This document shows, one piece after another, positions 1 through 6,703 of a stretch of 9,337 bases of DNA. The notes under the pieces are model-generated. The model did not search any database. It had not been told where the DNA came from and saw nothing but the letters and a program-made list of their open reading frames with translations. Every line of letters starts with the position of its first letter. Position 1 is the first letter of the stretch. The stretch comes from Halanaerobiales bacterium (GTDB lineage Bacteria > Bacillota_F > Halanaerobiia > Halanaerobiales > DTU029): contig JADQBV010000427.1 of the NCBI GenBank assembly GCA_016278415.1, positions 1-9,337 of the forward strand, in the 5' to 3' direction. A program made the translations under genes and the position numbers.

Positions 1-689
1 TTGCAGGTGGAACAGAGGCTGCTATCGCTCGTTCAGCATTAGCTGGTTTTGCTAATATGAAGGCTCTTACATCAAGAAATGATGAACCTGAAAAGGCAAG
101 TCGTCCATTTGATGCTGAAAGAGATGGTTTTATTATAGGAGAAGGTAGTGGTGTTGTAATTCTGGAGGAGCTTGAGTCTGCTAAAAAACGGGGTGCTAGG
201 ATATATGGTGAAATACTAGGTTACGGGTCATCTGGAGATGCCTATCACATCACACAACCTGCTCCTGAAGGAAAAGGTGCTGCTAGAGCCATGCAGATGG
301 CTATAGATAAGGCCGGAATTAATTATGATCAATTAGATTATATAAATGCCCATGGTACATCTACATCACTAAATGATAAATTTGAGACTATGGGAATCAA
401 GAAGGTATTTAAAGACTATGCCTATGATTTAATGATTAGTTCTACTAAATCTATGACAGGACATTTACTAGGTGCTGCTGGTGGAGTAGAGGCTGTTATA
501 TGTTCTAAGGTATTAGCTGATAAAGTAGTACCGCCTACAATAAACTATGAAAATCCTGATCCTGATTGTGACCTTGATTATATACCAAATGAAGCTCGTA
601 AACTTAATGATATTAAATATGTTATGAGTAACTCCTTTGGATTTGGAGGCCAGAATGCTTGTTTAGTTTTAGGAAAATATGAGAAATAA
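1..689 (+). CDS. fabF: 3-oxoacyl-[ACP] synthase II, 3' part (5' end outside window)
   Basis: This is the C-terminal half or so of the condensing enzyme that elongates acyl-ACP with malonyl-ACP in type II fatty acid synthesis in the cytoplasm. The reading frame is already open at base 3 (AGGTEAAI...) and continues through the first internal ATG at 57, so the gene starts upstream of the window. Two of the three catalytic residues are visible: the His of NAHGTS (codon 351-353) and the His of [11 protein letters not shown] (codon 462-464). The active-site Cys must lie upstream, in the missing part. The C-terminal [15 protein letters not shown] motif is typical of FabF/KAS II. The fragment has about 229 codons against roughly 410 for the family. 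rnc follows after 13 bases, an arrangement common in Firmicutes (acpP-fabF-rnc). Assignment to FabF rather than FabB rests on the motif pattern and context. Confidence 0.96.
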   Translation, partial: AGGTEAAIARSALAGFANMKALTSRNDEPEKASRPFDAERDGFIIGEGSGVVILEELESAKKRGARIYGEILGYGSSGDAYHITQPAPEGKGAARAMQMAIDKAGINYDQLDYINAHGTSTSLNDKFETMGIKKVFKDYAYDLMISSTKSMTGHLLGAAGGVEAVICSKVLADKVVPPTINYENPDPDCDLDYIPNEARKLNDIKYVMSNSFGFGGQNACLVLGKYEK

Positions 690-702
690 AAGGGGTAAGG
701 AT

Positions 703-1407
703 ATGGTTTCATTGTATGATGAACAACTAATTCTTGATATAGAAAATAAAATAGAACTTAATTTTTCTGATAAAATGCTTCTTCAACGAGCAATTACACA
801 TAAATCCTTTAGTAATGAAAATACAAAAATACCATTAAGGGATAATGAACGTATGGAATTTCTAGGAGACTCAGTTCTGAGTATTATTATAAGTACTTAT
901 ATCTTTGATCATTTTCCAGACTATCCTGAAGGCGAATTAGCTAAAATGCGTTCTGTAATAGTTAGTGAACCTATATTAGCATTAAAAGCTCGGGAAATGA
1001 ATCTAGGCAATTATATACTCTTAGGAAAAGGCGAAGAGTTATCAGGTGGTCGAAAACGAGATTCTATCCTAGCAGATACTATGGAAGCATTAATGGGAGC
1101 TATATACTTGGATATGGGAATCAAAGTTGCTACTAAATTTGTGCTTAATATATTTAAAGAGGTTATTGAAGAAGTGGAACAAGGGAAATACTTACAAGAC
1201 TATAAAACTATGTTACAAGAATTAATACAAAAAGACAGTTTCAGTAGACCTAATTATCTTGTCACAGATGAAGAGGGACCTGACCATAACAAGACTTTTA
1301 CTGTAGAGGTTCGTCATAATGAAAAAGTACTAGGTTCAGGTAAGGGTTCTAGTAAAAAAGAAGCAGAACAAAGTGCTGCAAGGATTGCTTTAAAGAAATT
1401 AGAATAA
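703..1407 (+). CDS. rnc: Ribonuclease III
   Basis: RNase III cleaves double-stranded RNA during rRNA maturation and mRNA processing. The 234-residue product has the usual two-domain layout. The N-terminal endonuclease domain carries the signature NERMEFLGDSVL (residues 48-59; acidic residues E52 and D56) and the second acidic cluster ADTMEA (D125, E128). The C-terminal double-stranded-RNA-binding domain runs from about residue 165 and ends with GSGKGSSKKEAEQSAARIAL. I chose the ATG at 703 over the in-frame ATG at 679. The 703 start has a good AGGGG ribosome binding site (691-695) eight bases upstream, matches the usual N-terminus length, and avoids overlap with the end of fabF. No convincing terminator follows, so transcription may continue into the next gene. 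Confidence 0.96.
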   Translation: MVSLYDEQLILDIENKIELNFSDKMLLQRAITHKSFSNENTKIPLRDNERMEFLGDSVLSIIISTYIFDHFPDYPEGELAKMRSVIVSEPILALKAREMNLGNYILLGKGEELSGGRKRDSILADTMEALMGAIYLDMGIKVATKFVLNIFKEVIEEVEQGKYLQDYKTMLQELIQKDSFSRPNYLVTDEEGPDHNKTFTVEVRHNEKVLGSGKGSSKKEAEQSAARIALKKLE

Positions 1408-1478
1408 TTAAATAAAAAAATAGTACAACCGGGATAATTTTTAATTATAATTCATAAAGATATATTAAATGTTATTTC

Positions 1479-1485
1479 GGAGGTG
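1479..1485 (+). promoter_or_regulatory. Ribosome binding site that decides the TTG start
   Basis: GGAGGTG is close to a perfect match to the 16S anti-Shine-Dalgarno and ends six bases before TTG at 1492. It overlaps the alternative GTG start at 1483, which would have no ribosome binding site of its own. Confidence 0.8.
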
Positions 1486-1491
1486 TTTGCT

Positions 1492-1998
1492 TTGAATTTT
1501 TTTAAGAAATTAGAAAGACTTTTTATCAATATAGTTATAATAACACTTATTTTTATGATATGTCTACAGCTCGTCATGAAAAATGATGTGGCATATCAGA
1601 GGTTGAAGGACATAGAGTACACAGTTAAGAGTGTTTTTCAAAGACAAGATTTAATTGAAGTAACAAAACAAGATCAAAATGTTGTTGAAGTAACAAAGAA
1701 AAATCAACTTACTAGAAAGGGTTATATTGTTATTGATCTCTTACAAGATTATTCCCTTTCTCAAGTTTGGCTTGTAAAAAACGGTACAAAAGTAGCTAAT
1801 TTTGCTAATGGTGTTGTTAAAGTAAGTATCAAAGAGGGGGATTTGTTGCTACTGGACTGTAAATTTTATAATAAGCCATTGTGGTTTGAAATAACAGCTT
1901 TGTCTTCAGATGTAAGAAGCTGGCATCTTGGCCAACAATTTAGAATTACTGCAGAAGAGCGGAGAATAGGTGTAGCAGCTTTTTATGACAAACTTTAA
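1492..1998 (+). CDS. Unrecognised single-pass membrane protein
   Basis: A 168-residue protein I do not recognise. The TTG at 1492 is the likely start because GGAGGTG (1479-1485) lies six bases upstream; the in-frame GTG at 1483 is part of that ribosome binding site. Residues 1-9 are basic (MNFFKKLER), and residues about 10-29 form one hydrophobic segment, so the protein is probably a type II signal-anchored protein with its C-terminus outside the membrane. Residues 53-72 contain an imperfect ten-residue repeat (LIEVTKQDQN / VVEVTKKNQL), likely a linker. Residues about 77-168 (KGYIVIDLLQDY...VWLVKNGTKVANF...EGDLLLLDC) alternate in a beta-strand-like pattern and look like a small folded extracytoplasmic domain. 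One Cys lies in that domain (C123). There are no catalytic motifs I can name. It sits alone between rnc and the aroH promoter. Function unknown. Confidence 0.85.
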   Translation: MNFFKKLERLFINIVIITLIFMICLQLVMKNDVAYQRLKDIEYTVKSVFQRQDLIEVTKQDQNVVEVTKKNQLTRKGYIVIDLLQDYSLSQVWLVKNGTKVANFANGVVKVSIKEGDLLLLDCKFYNKPLWFEITALSSDVRSWHLGQQFRITAEERRIGVAAFYDKL

Positions 1999-2008
1999 TT
2001 AAAAATAC

Positions 2009-2037
2009 TGGACAGTTAAAGTTTATTATGATAAAAT
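2009..2037 (+). promoter_or_regulatory. Sigma-A-type promoter for the aroH-aroF-tyrA-aroA cluster
   Basis: TGGACA (2009-2014) and TAAAAT (2032-2037) each match the -35 and -10 consensus at five of six positions and are separated by exactly 17 bases. The promoter begins 11 bases after the stop of the membrane-protein gene. A start of transcription near 2044 would give a leader of about 160 bases before aroH. Confidence 0.65.
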
Positions 2038-2052
2038 ATTTAAAATTACTAT

Positions 2053-2100
2053 AACACCCTTAATAGTATTTAATAGACTATTTATATGGGTGTTTCCTTT
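2053..2100 (+). terminator. Terminator-like hairpin in the aroH leader
   Basis: AACACCC (2053-2059) pairs with GGGTGTT (2088-2094). Inside it AATAGT (2062-2067) pairs with ACTATT (2077-2082) around a nine-base loop. The outer stem runs into TTTCCTTTTAT. The T-run is interrupted by CC, so termination may be only partial. Because the hairpin lies just after the putative promoter at 2009-2037, it could be a leader attenuator. It could equally be the terminator of transcripts from rnc and the membrane-protein gene. Confidence 0.55.
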
Positions 2101-2205
2101 TATCATAAGGACTTATTAAGGGACTTAAAAAAGCCATTTATATAAAGGGGAATAGTGATGTAAAGGATCAAAATACTGGAGTGAAACTTTACTGGAGTTG
2201 GTCAG

Positions 2206-2556
2206 ATGAGAGCGATACGAGGGGCAATTAGTGTTGACAAAAATAGTAGAAGAGATATACTTGATGCAACTAAAGAATTACTTGAACAGATTATTTTATT
2301 GAATAAGATTGAGATCGAAGAATTTGTTAGTATTACTTTTACTGCAACAGATGATTTAGATAGCGTTTACCCTGCAGTAGTTGCCAGGGAGATAGGGTTG
2401 GATAAAGTACCTTTGCTATGTTTTCAAGAAATGAATGTAAAAAATTCATTAAGAAAATGTATTCGTATTATGATATACATTAACAGAGATTGTTCTTTAA
2501 AGGATATTAGTCATGTTTACTTAAAAAAGGCTGCATATTTAAGGCCTGATTTATAA
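2206..2556 (+). CDS. aroH: Chorismate mutase, AroH type
   Basis: Rearranges chorismate to prephenate, the branch point toward tyrosine and phenylalanine. The 116-residue protein matches the trimeric monofunctional Bacillus subtilis AroH type rather than the helical AroQ type. All active-site positions known from B. subtilis AroH have counterparts: R5 (in AIRGA), C72 and E75 (LLCFQEM), R87 (KCIRIM), Y105 (HVYL) and R113 (LRPDL). The protein is slightly shorter than the 127-residue Bacillus enzyme and ends right after LRPDL, lacking the flexible C-terminal tail. The ATG has GGAG at 2194-2197, eight bases upstream. It is the first gene of the aromatic cluster, behind its own promoter and leader; aroF follows after 72 bases. 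Confidence 0.96.
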   Translation: MRAIRGAISVDKNSRRDILDATKELLEQIILLNKIEIEEFVSITFTATDDLDSVYPAVVAREIGLDKVPLLCFQEMNVKNSLRKCIRIMIYINRDCSLKDISHVYLKKAAYLRPDL

Positions 2557-2560
2557 TTAG

Positions 2561-2576
2561 GATTCGGTAACGAATC
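2561..2576 (+). other. Intercistronic hairpin with GTAA tetraloop
   Basis: GATTCG (2561-2566) and CGAATC (2571-2576) form a perfect six-base-pair stem closed by GTAA, a GNRA-type tetraloop, five bases after the aroH stop. No T-run follows, so it is not a terminator. A role in mRNA stability or processing between aroH and aroF is a guess. Confidence 0.5.
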
Positions 2577-2628
2577 GATATATTTAGGAAAAAAATGAGA
2601 TAAGGAAGAGAAGAGAGGAGAGTTTAGT

Positions 2629-3648
2629 ATGATTATTGTAATGAAAGACAATGCTGAAGAAAAACACATTAAACAGGTTTTAGCCAGGGTGGAAGAACTA
2701 GGATATACCCCTCACCCCTCACGTGGTGCTAAGAAAATGATAATTGGGATTATTGGTGACTTAAATAGAGAGGAACTGATTGATTCATTAGGTGCGTATC
2801 CAGGTATTGATAAGCTTGTTCCTATAATGGAGCCATATAAACTGGTAGGCCGTACCTTTAAAGATGGACAGACAGTTATTAATATAGGGGAAAATACAAG
2901 TATTGGTGATAAAAAGATTATGGTTATGGCTGGTCCTTGTGCTGTTGAAAGCGAAGAACAAGTAATGACTACTGCTAAAAGTATAAAAAAATCTGGTGCT
3001 ACAGTTCTAAGGGGTGGGGCATTTAAACCCCGGACATCTCCATATAGTTTTCAGGGATTGCACGAAGAAGGTTTGAAAATATTACGCAGAGCTGCTAATG
3101 AAACAGGACTTTCTGTTATTACTGAGGTAGTTGACCCAAGAGATGTAGATTTGGTTGGAAATTATACTGATATTTTTCAAATTGGTGCAAGGAATATGCA
3201 GAATTATTTCCTTTTAAAAGAAGTTGGGAAAACACAGATACCTGTCCTTTTAAAAAGAGGAATGAGTGCTTCCTATAAGGAGTTTTTAATGGCTGCTGAA
3301 TATATAATGTCAGAGGGTAATTATAATGTTATCTTATGTGAACGAGGTATTAGGACTTTTGAAGACTATACAAGAAATACATTAGACCTTGTTAGTATTC
3401 CAGTTTTGAAAAAACTTAGTCATTTACCGGTTGTAATAGACCCTAGCCATGGAACAGGGCATTGGGATCTAGTGATGCCAGCTGCTAAGGGTGCTGTTGC
3501 AATGGGAGCAGATGGACTAATTGTTGAGGTTCACCCAGAGCCTACCAAGGCACTAAGTGACGGACAACAATCATTAAAACTAGATACATTTGATAAATTA
3601 ATGAATGAATTAAAAGTCATTGCTGCAGCAGTAGATCGGGACATATAA
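2629..3648 (+). CDS. aroF: 3-deoxy-7-phosphoheptulonate (DAHP) synthase, type I-beta with regulatory domain
   Basis: Catalyses the first step of the shikimate pathway: phosphoenolpyruvate plus erythrose 4-phosphate to DAHP. The 339-residue protein has an N-terminal ferredoxin-like regulatory domain (about residues 1-70, [14 protein letters not shown]...), then the catalytic barrel with AGPCAVES (101-108), the PEP-binding [12 protein letters not shown] region (132-143), QIGARNMQN (184-192), LKRGMS (208-213) and DPSHGTGH (271-278). C104, H274, E300 and D311 occupy the positions of the metal ligands of the Thermotoga maritima enzyme, each shifted by two. In that family the N-terminal domain mediates feedback inhibition by aromatic amino acids, so the same is likely here. 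AGGAG (2616-2620) lies eight bases before the ATG, inside a very purine-rich stretch. tyrA begins one base after the stop. Confidence 0.97.
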   Translation: MIIVMKDNAEEKHIKQVLARVEELGYTPHPSRGAKKMIIGIIGDLNREELIDSLGAYPGIDKLVPIMEPYKLVGRTFKDGQTVINIGENTSIGDKKIMVMAGPCAVESEEQVMTTAKSIKKSGATVLRGGAFKPRTSPYSFQGLHEEGLKILRRAANETGLSVITEVVDPRDVDLVGNYTDIFQIGARNMQNYFLLKEVGKTQIPVLLKRGMSASYKEFLMAAEYIMSEGNYNVILCERGIRTFEDYTRNTLDLVSIPVLKKLSHLPVVIDPSHGTGHWDLVMPAAKGAVAMGADGLIVEVHPEPTKALSDGQQSLKLDTFDKLMNELKVIAAAVDRDI

Positions 3649-3649
3649 A

Positions 3650-4591
3650 ATGAAGGTTGGAATTTTAGGACTAGGTTTAATGGGTAGTTCTATGGCTCTT
3701 GCTCTTAAGAAATACTGTAATAATATTATTGTATTTGGTCTTGACTCAAATGAAAACCATCTAGATTATTCTACGAATAATAATATTATTGATTATAAAC
3801 TAAGTAATAAGATGATAGCAGAAATGGATATTATATTTTTAGCTGTTCCCGTTAAATCTATAGCCATGGTTATTAATAATATAGATCCATATCTTGATAA
3901 AGACAAGACTTTACTTACTGATATGGGTAGTACAAAATCATATATATGTGGGGAAATCAGAAACAACTTTCCCCATCTGGATTTCATAGGTGGGCATCCT
4001 ATGACAGGAAGGGAAGTAAGTGGTCCTGAAAATTCGAATCCAGATTTATACACTAATATGACGTATATCTTAATAGACAATAAGGATAATAAAAAACTTA
4101 ATCAGGATATTAACAAAGCTATTTTAGATGATAAGTTAGATGGTAAAGATGATAAGTTAAATAGTAAAAAAGAACAATTAAAAAATATATTAAATAAAAT
4201 AGGGTGCAATCTTGTTTTTATGGATGCAGAAAGGCATGATAAAATCGTGGCTTTAACCAGTCATCTACCCCATTTTATTGCCATTTCTTTAATAAATAAA
4301 ATTATTAAATCTGAAGATGAATATCCTGATATTAATAAGATAATGGGTCAGGGATTTAGGGATTTTACTCGTATTGCTGCCTGTAGTCCTGATATGTGGA
4401 AAGACATTTTTGTCAGTAATCGTGAACATATCATAGATCAAGTAAATCAAATGATTGAGCAAATGATTGTTTTTAGAGATACAATTGATAATGGTGATGA
4501 ACTAAATATTTACAAATTATTAGAGTCAGCACAAGAAAAACGTCTCTTATTAAATGAAGAATTTGAGAAGGTGAGTAATGATGAATTATAG
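3650..4591 (+). CDS. tyrA: Prephenate dehydrogenase
   Basis: Oxidatively decarboxylates prephenate to 4-hydroxyphenylpyruvate in tyrosine synthesis. The N-terminus has the NAD-binding fingerprint GILGLGLMGSS (4-14). The catalytic domain carries GGHPMTGREVSG (114-125, catalytic His116), TSHLPHF (203-209) and GFRDFTRIA (235-243, substrate-binding-type Arg241). The 313 residues cover a nucleotide-binding domain and a helical dimer domain, with no C-terminal ACT domain and no fused chorismate mutase, consistent with the separate aroH upstream. Residues about 143-182 form an unusually Lys/Asp/Asn-rich segment containing a seven-residue duplication (DDKLDGK / DDKLNSK). The start lies one base after the aroF stop with only a weak GGGA ribosome binding site, so translation is probably coupled to aroF. 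The 3' end overlaps aroA by 14 bases. Confidence 0.95.
   Translation: MKVGILGLGLMGSSMALALKKYCNNIIVFGLDSNENHLDYSTNNNIIDYKLSNKMIAEMDIIFLAVPVKSIAMVINNIDPYLDKDKTLLTDMGSTKSYICGEIRNNFPHLDFIGGHPMTGREVSGPENSNPDLYTNMTYILIDNKDNKKLNQDINKAILDDKLDGKDDKLNSKKEQLKNILNKIGCNLVFMDAERHDKIVALTSHLPHFIAISLINKIIKSEDEYPDINKIMGQGFRDFTRIAACSPDMWKDIFVSNREHIIDQVNQMIEQMIVFRDTIDNGDELNIYKLLESAQEKRLLLNEEFEKVSNDEL
4127..4168 (+). repeat. 21-bp tandem duplication inside tyrA
   Basis: Bases 4127-4147 and 4148-4168 are adjacent copies differing at two positions (4139/4160 and 4142/4163). They are in frame and encode DDKLDGK and DDKLNSK (residues 160-173) in a hydrophilic surface segment of TyrA. Confidence 0.85.
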
Positions 4592-5873
4592 AACAAGTCC
4601 GGCAAACAAAATTAGTGGTACTATTAATATTCCCGGAGATAAGTCTATATCTCATAGGTCTATAATATTTTCGTCACTTACAGAGGGTACTAGTCATGTA
4701 AGTGGTTTGTTAGAAAGCGAAGACTGTCTAAATACAATGAAGGCTTTTCAGTCTATGGGTGTGGAAATATATAAAGAGAATAAAGGGTCTTATAAAATAA
4801 ATGGTGTTGGTTTAGAAGGACTAAATGAACCTAGTAGTATTATTCATTGTGGAAATTCTGGTACTACTATGAGGCTTTTATCAGGGTTGCTGTCAGCGCA
4901 AGATTTCTATACAGTACTAACTGGTGACCAATCCCTAGTAACAAGACCAATGGATAGAGTAATAATACCATTGTCAGCTATGGGTGCTAAGATATGGGCC
5001 AGAGAAGATAAGTATGCCCCCTTAAGCATAAAAGGACAGAACCTAAGTGGTATTGATTATAAATCCCCTGTAGCAAGTGCTCAGGTTAAATCATCAATTA
5101 TATTAGCAGGTTTATATAGTGATGGCGATATTAAAATTGTAGAACCTGGTAGTTCTCGTGATCATACTGAAAGGATGTTAAATGCTTTTGGTGTTAATCT
5201 TAATATTGAAGGGCATATGATTGAGTTAAAGAAAAAAAGTAAATTAAGATTGTCAGCTCAGGAAATTGATATACCGGCTGATATCTCTTCGGCTGCCTTC
5301 TTTATTGCAGCTGCATTGATAACCCCGAATAGTGAGTTAATACTTAAAAATATCGGCATAAATCCTACAAGAAGCGGATTCCTTACTGTTATCCAAGATA
5401 TGGGTGCTAATATAGAAATATTTAATAGACGAGATACTGGTGGAGAGCCAATGGCTGATATAAAGGTGTCTAGTAGTGATTTAAAGGCAGTTTCTATTGA
5501 AGGCGATATTATTCCCGCTTTAATAGATGAAATCCCACTACTGGCTATACTGAGTACACAAGCTGAGGGTAAGACAATTATACGAGATGCTGAAGAATTA
5601 AGAGTTAAGGAAAGTGACCGAATAAAAACTACCTGTGCTGGTTTAAAACAATTAGGTGTTAGCATAGAGGAATTACACGATGGGATGATAATTAATGGCC
5701 CAGTTAAACTAGATGGTGAAGCTGTCATCGATTGCCTATATGATCATCGTATTGCAATGTCTTTTGCTATAGCTGGATTAGTCAGTAAATTACCTATTAC
5801 TATTGAAAACAGTGAGGCTATAAATACCTCTTTTCCAGAATTTCCTGATTTACTGAAGGAGATTATTTCTTAA
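4578..5873 (+). CDS. aroA: 3-phosphoshikimate 1-carboxyvinyltransferase (EPSP synthase)
   Basis: Transfers enolpyruvate from PEP to shikimate 3-phosphate, the penultimate step to chorismate. The 431-residue product has the two-domain fold markers: GDKSISHRSI (20-29, Lys22 and Arg27 for substrate binding), CGNSGTTMRLLSG (91-103), SAQVKSS (167-173), SRDHTERM (193-200), catalytic Asp317 in IDEIPLLA, RVKESDRI (342-349, Glu345) and YDHRIAMS (388-395). The glycine whose substitution confers glyphosate tolerance in other EPSP synthases is present (Gly95 in GNSGT). Two ATGs are adjacent (4578 and 4581); AGGTG at 4569-4573 fits 4581 better, with seven bases of spacing, so the first Met may not be used. 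The start overlaps the end of tyrA and the stop overlaps the sirtuin start, which indicates one transcript. The symbol aroA follows E. coli; Bacillus calls this gene aroE. Confidence 0.97.
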   Translation: MMNYRTSPANKISGTINIPGDKSISHRSIIFSSLTEGTSHVSGLLESEDCLNTMKAFQSMGVEIYKENKGSYKINGVGLEGLNEPSSIIHCGNSGTTMRLLSGLLSAQDFYTVLTGDQSLVTRPMDRVIIPLSAMGAKIWAREDKYAPLSIKGQNLSGIDYKSPVASAQVKSSIILAGLYSDGDIKIVEPGSSRDHTERMLNAFGVNLNIEGHMIELKKKSKLRLSAQEIDIPADISSAAFFIAAALITPNSELILKNIGINPTRSGFLTVIQDMGANIEIFNRRDTGGEPMADIKVSSSDLKAVSIEGDIIPALIDEIPLLAILSTQAEGKTIIRDAEELRVKESDRIKTTCAGLKQLGVSIEELHDGMIINGPVKLDGEAVIDCLYDHRIAMSFAIAGLVSKLPITIENSEAINTSFPEFPDLLKEIIS

Positions 5874-6613
5874 TGATAAAGAATGATATTCAAGCAGCAG
5901 CAAAGTTAATTAAGGAATCTAAGAGGGCTTTTGCTTTTACAGGTGCTGGTATTTCTGTTGAAAGTGGAATACCATCATTTAGAGGAGAGGATGGTCTATG
6001 GGAAAAATATGACCCAATCTTCCTGGATATTAATTATTTTAAAGAAAACCCAGAGCAATCCTGGAACTTAAATTATCAGGTTTTCTATAAATTTTTTAAT
6101 AAGAGCAAACCTAACCGTGCTCATCAAATACTGGCCAAGATGGAAGAATGTAATTTTATCCAGGGGATAATTACACAAAATATAGATTCCCTACATCATC
6201 AAGCAGGGAGTAAAAATATATATGAGTTTCACGGTAATTCAAGAAATCTGATTTGCATAGATTGCAAAAGCAAGACTGAATTTAAAAAAGAACTTTTAGA
6301 AAACATACCCCCATATTGTAATAAATGTGGCGGGATATTAAAACCAGATTATATTTTTTTTGGTGAACCTATCCCTGAACCTGCTCGTACTATGTCTTTT
6401 AATGAAGCAGAAGTGTGTGATTTATTGATAATTATTGGTACTACTGGAGAGGTACAACCGGCAGCCCATATTCCCTATATAGCAAAGCGAAATGGGGCCG
6501 ATATTGTGGAAATTAATATTAAACCTTCTCTTTATACAGAGGATATAAGCGATTTATTTCTTGAAGGTAAAGCCACTGAAATAATGGAAAAATTATATAA
6601 TTATTTATATTAA
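5873..6613 (+). CDS. cobB: NAD-dependent protein deacylase (Sir2/CobB family)
   Basis: Sirtuins remove acyl groups from protein lysines using NAD+, giving nicotinamide and O-acyl-ADP-ribose. The 246-residue protein is full length and has the NAD-binding FTGAGISVESGIPSFRG (22-38), TQNIDSLHHQAG (101-112), catalytic His120 in EFHGNS, a four-Cys zinc site (C128, C131, C149, C152) and the late nucleotide-binding motif GTTGEVQPAA (189-198). The family usually has GTS in that last motif; here it is GTT, a conservative change. The ATG overlaps the aroA stop as TAATG, with AAGGAG at 5856-5861, so the gene is translationally linked to the aromatic cluster. A sirtuin at this place is unusual. One reading is that it deacylates a metabolic enzyme such as acetyl-CoA synthetase, as CobB does elsewhere; nothing here proves a link to aromatic synthesis. 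The next promoter begins four bases after its stop. Confidence 0.95.
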   Translation: MIKNDIQAAAKLIKESKRAFAFTGAGISVESGIPSFRGEDGLWEKYDPIFLDINYFKENPEQSWNLNYQVFYKFFNKSKPNRAHQILAKMEECNFIQGIITQNIDSLHHQAGSKNIYEFHGNSRNLICIDCKSKTEFKKELLENIPPYCNKCGGILKPDYIFFGEPIPEPARTMSFNEAEVCDLLIIIGTTGEVQPAAHIPYIAKRNGADIVEINIKPSLYTEDISDLFLEGKATEIMEKLYNYLY

Positions 6614-6616
6614 CTA

Positions 6617-6646
6617 TTGACATTTCTTAAATAGTTTATATAATAT
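6617..6646 (+). promoter_or_regulatory. Consensus sigma-A promoter of trpEG
   Basis: A perfect TTGACA (6617-6622) is followed, 16 bases on, by a perfect TATAAT (6639-6644); an overlapping TAATAT (6641-6646) gives an 18-base spacing. Transcription should start near 6651, giving a leader of about 245 bases. The promoter lies directly behind the sirtuin stop, and no terminator separates the two, so read-through transcripts from the aroH promoter also pass through this leader. Confidence 0.85.
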
Positions 6647-6664
6647 ATAGTAAGATTAATTATT

Positions 6665-6703
6665 TAGCCCGAGTTTAGTAGAGATGAGTTTAGTTGAGAT
6701 GAG
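6665..6703 (+). promoter_or_regulatory. Putative TRAP (MtrB) RNA-binding site in the trpE leader
   Basis: Eight (G/U)AG triplets lie at 6665 (UAG), 6671 (GAG), 6676 (UAG), 6681 (GAG), 6686 (GAG), 6691 (UAG), 6696 (GAG) and 6701 (GAG). Seven are exactly five bases apart and the first is six apart, so the spacers are two bases (once three). TRAP is known to form an 11-subunit ring that, with bound tryptophan, wraps single-stranded RNA carrying up to 11 GAG/UAG triplets separated mostly by two bases. The array begins about 14 bases after the predicted transcription start, upstream of a terminator and trpE, as in Bacillus. The presence of TRAP in this organism is inferred. Confidence 0.85.

Noticed and set aside
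679..702. Longer N-terminus for RNase III from ATG 679
   Set aside because: It would overlap the end of fabF and has a poorer ribosome binding site than ATG 703.
1408..1478. Terminator after rnc
   Set aside because: The AT-rich stretch with TTTTTAA has no stem of useful length in front of it.
5258..5728. Long open frames on the - strand inside aroA, and similar ones inside tyrA and trpE
   Set aside because: They lie wholly within well-supported + strand genes, have unnatural Ser/Ile-rich compositions and no ribosome binding sites or domain motifs.
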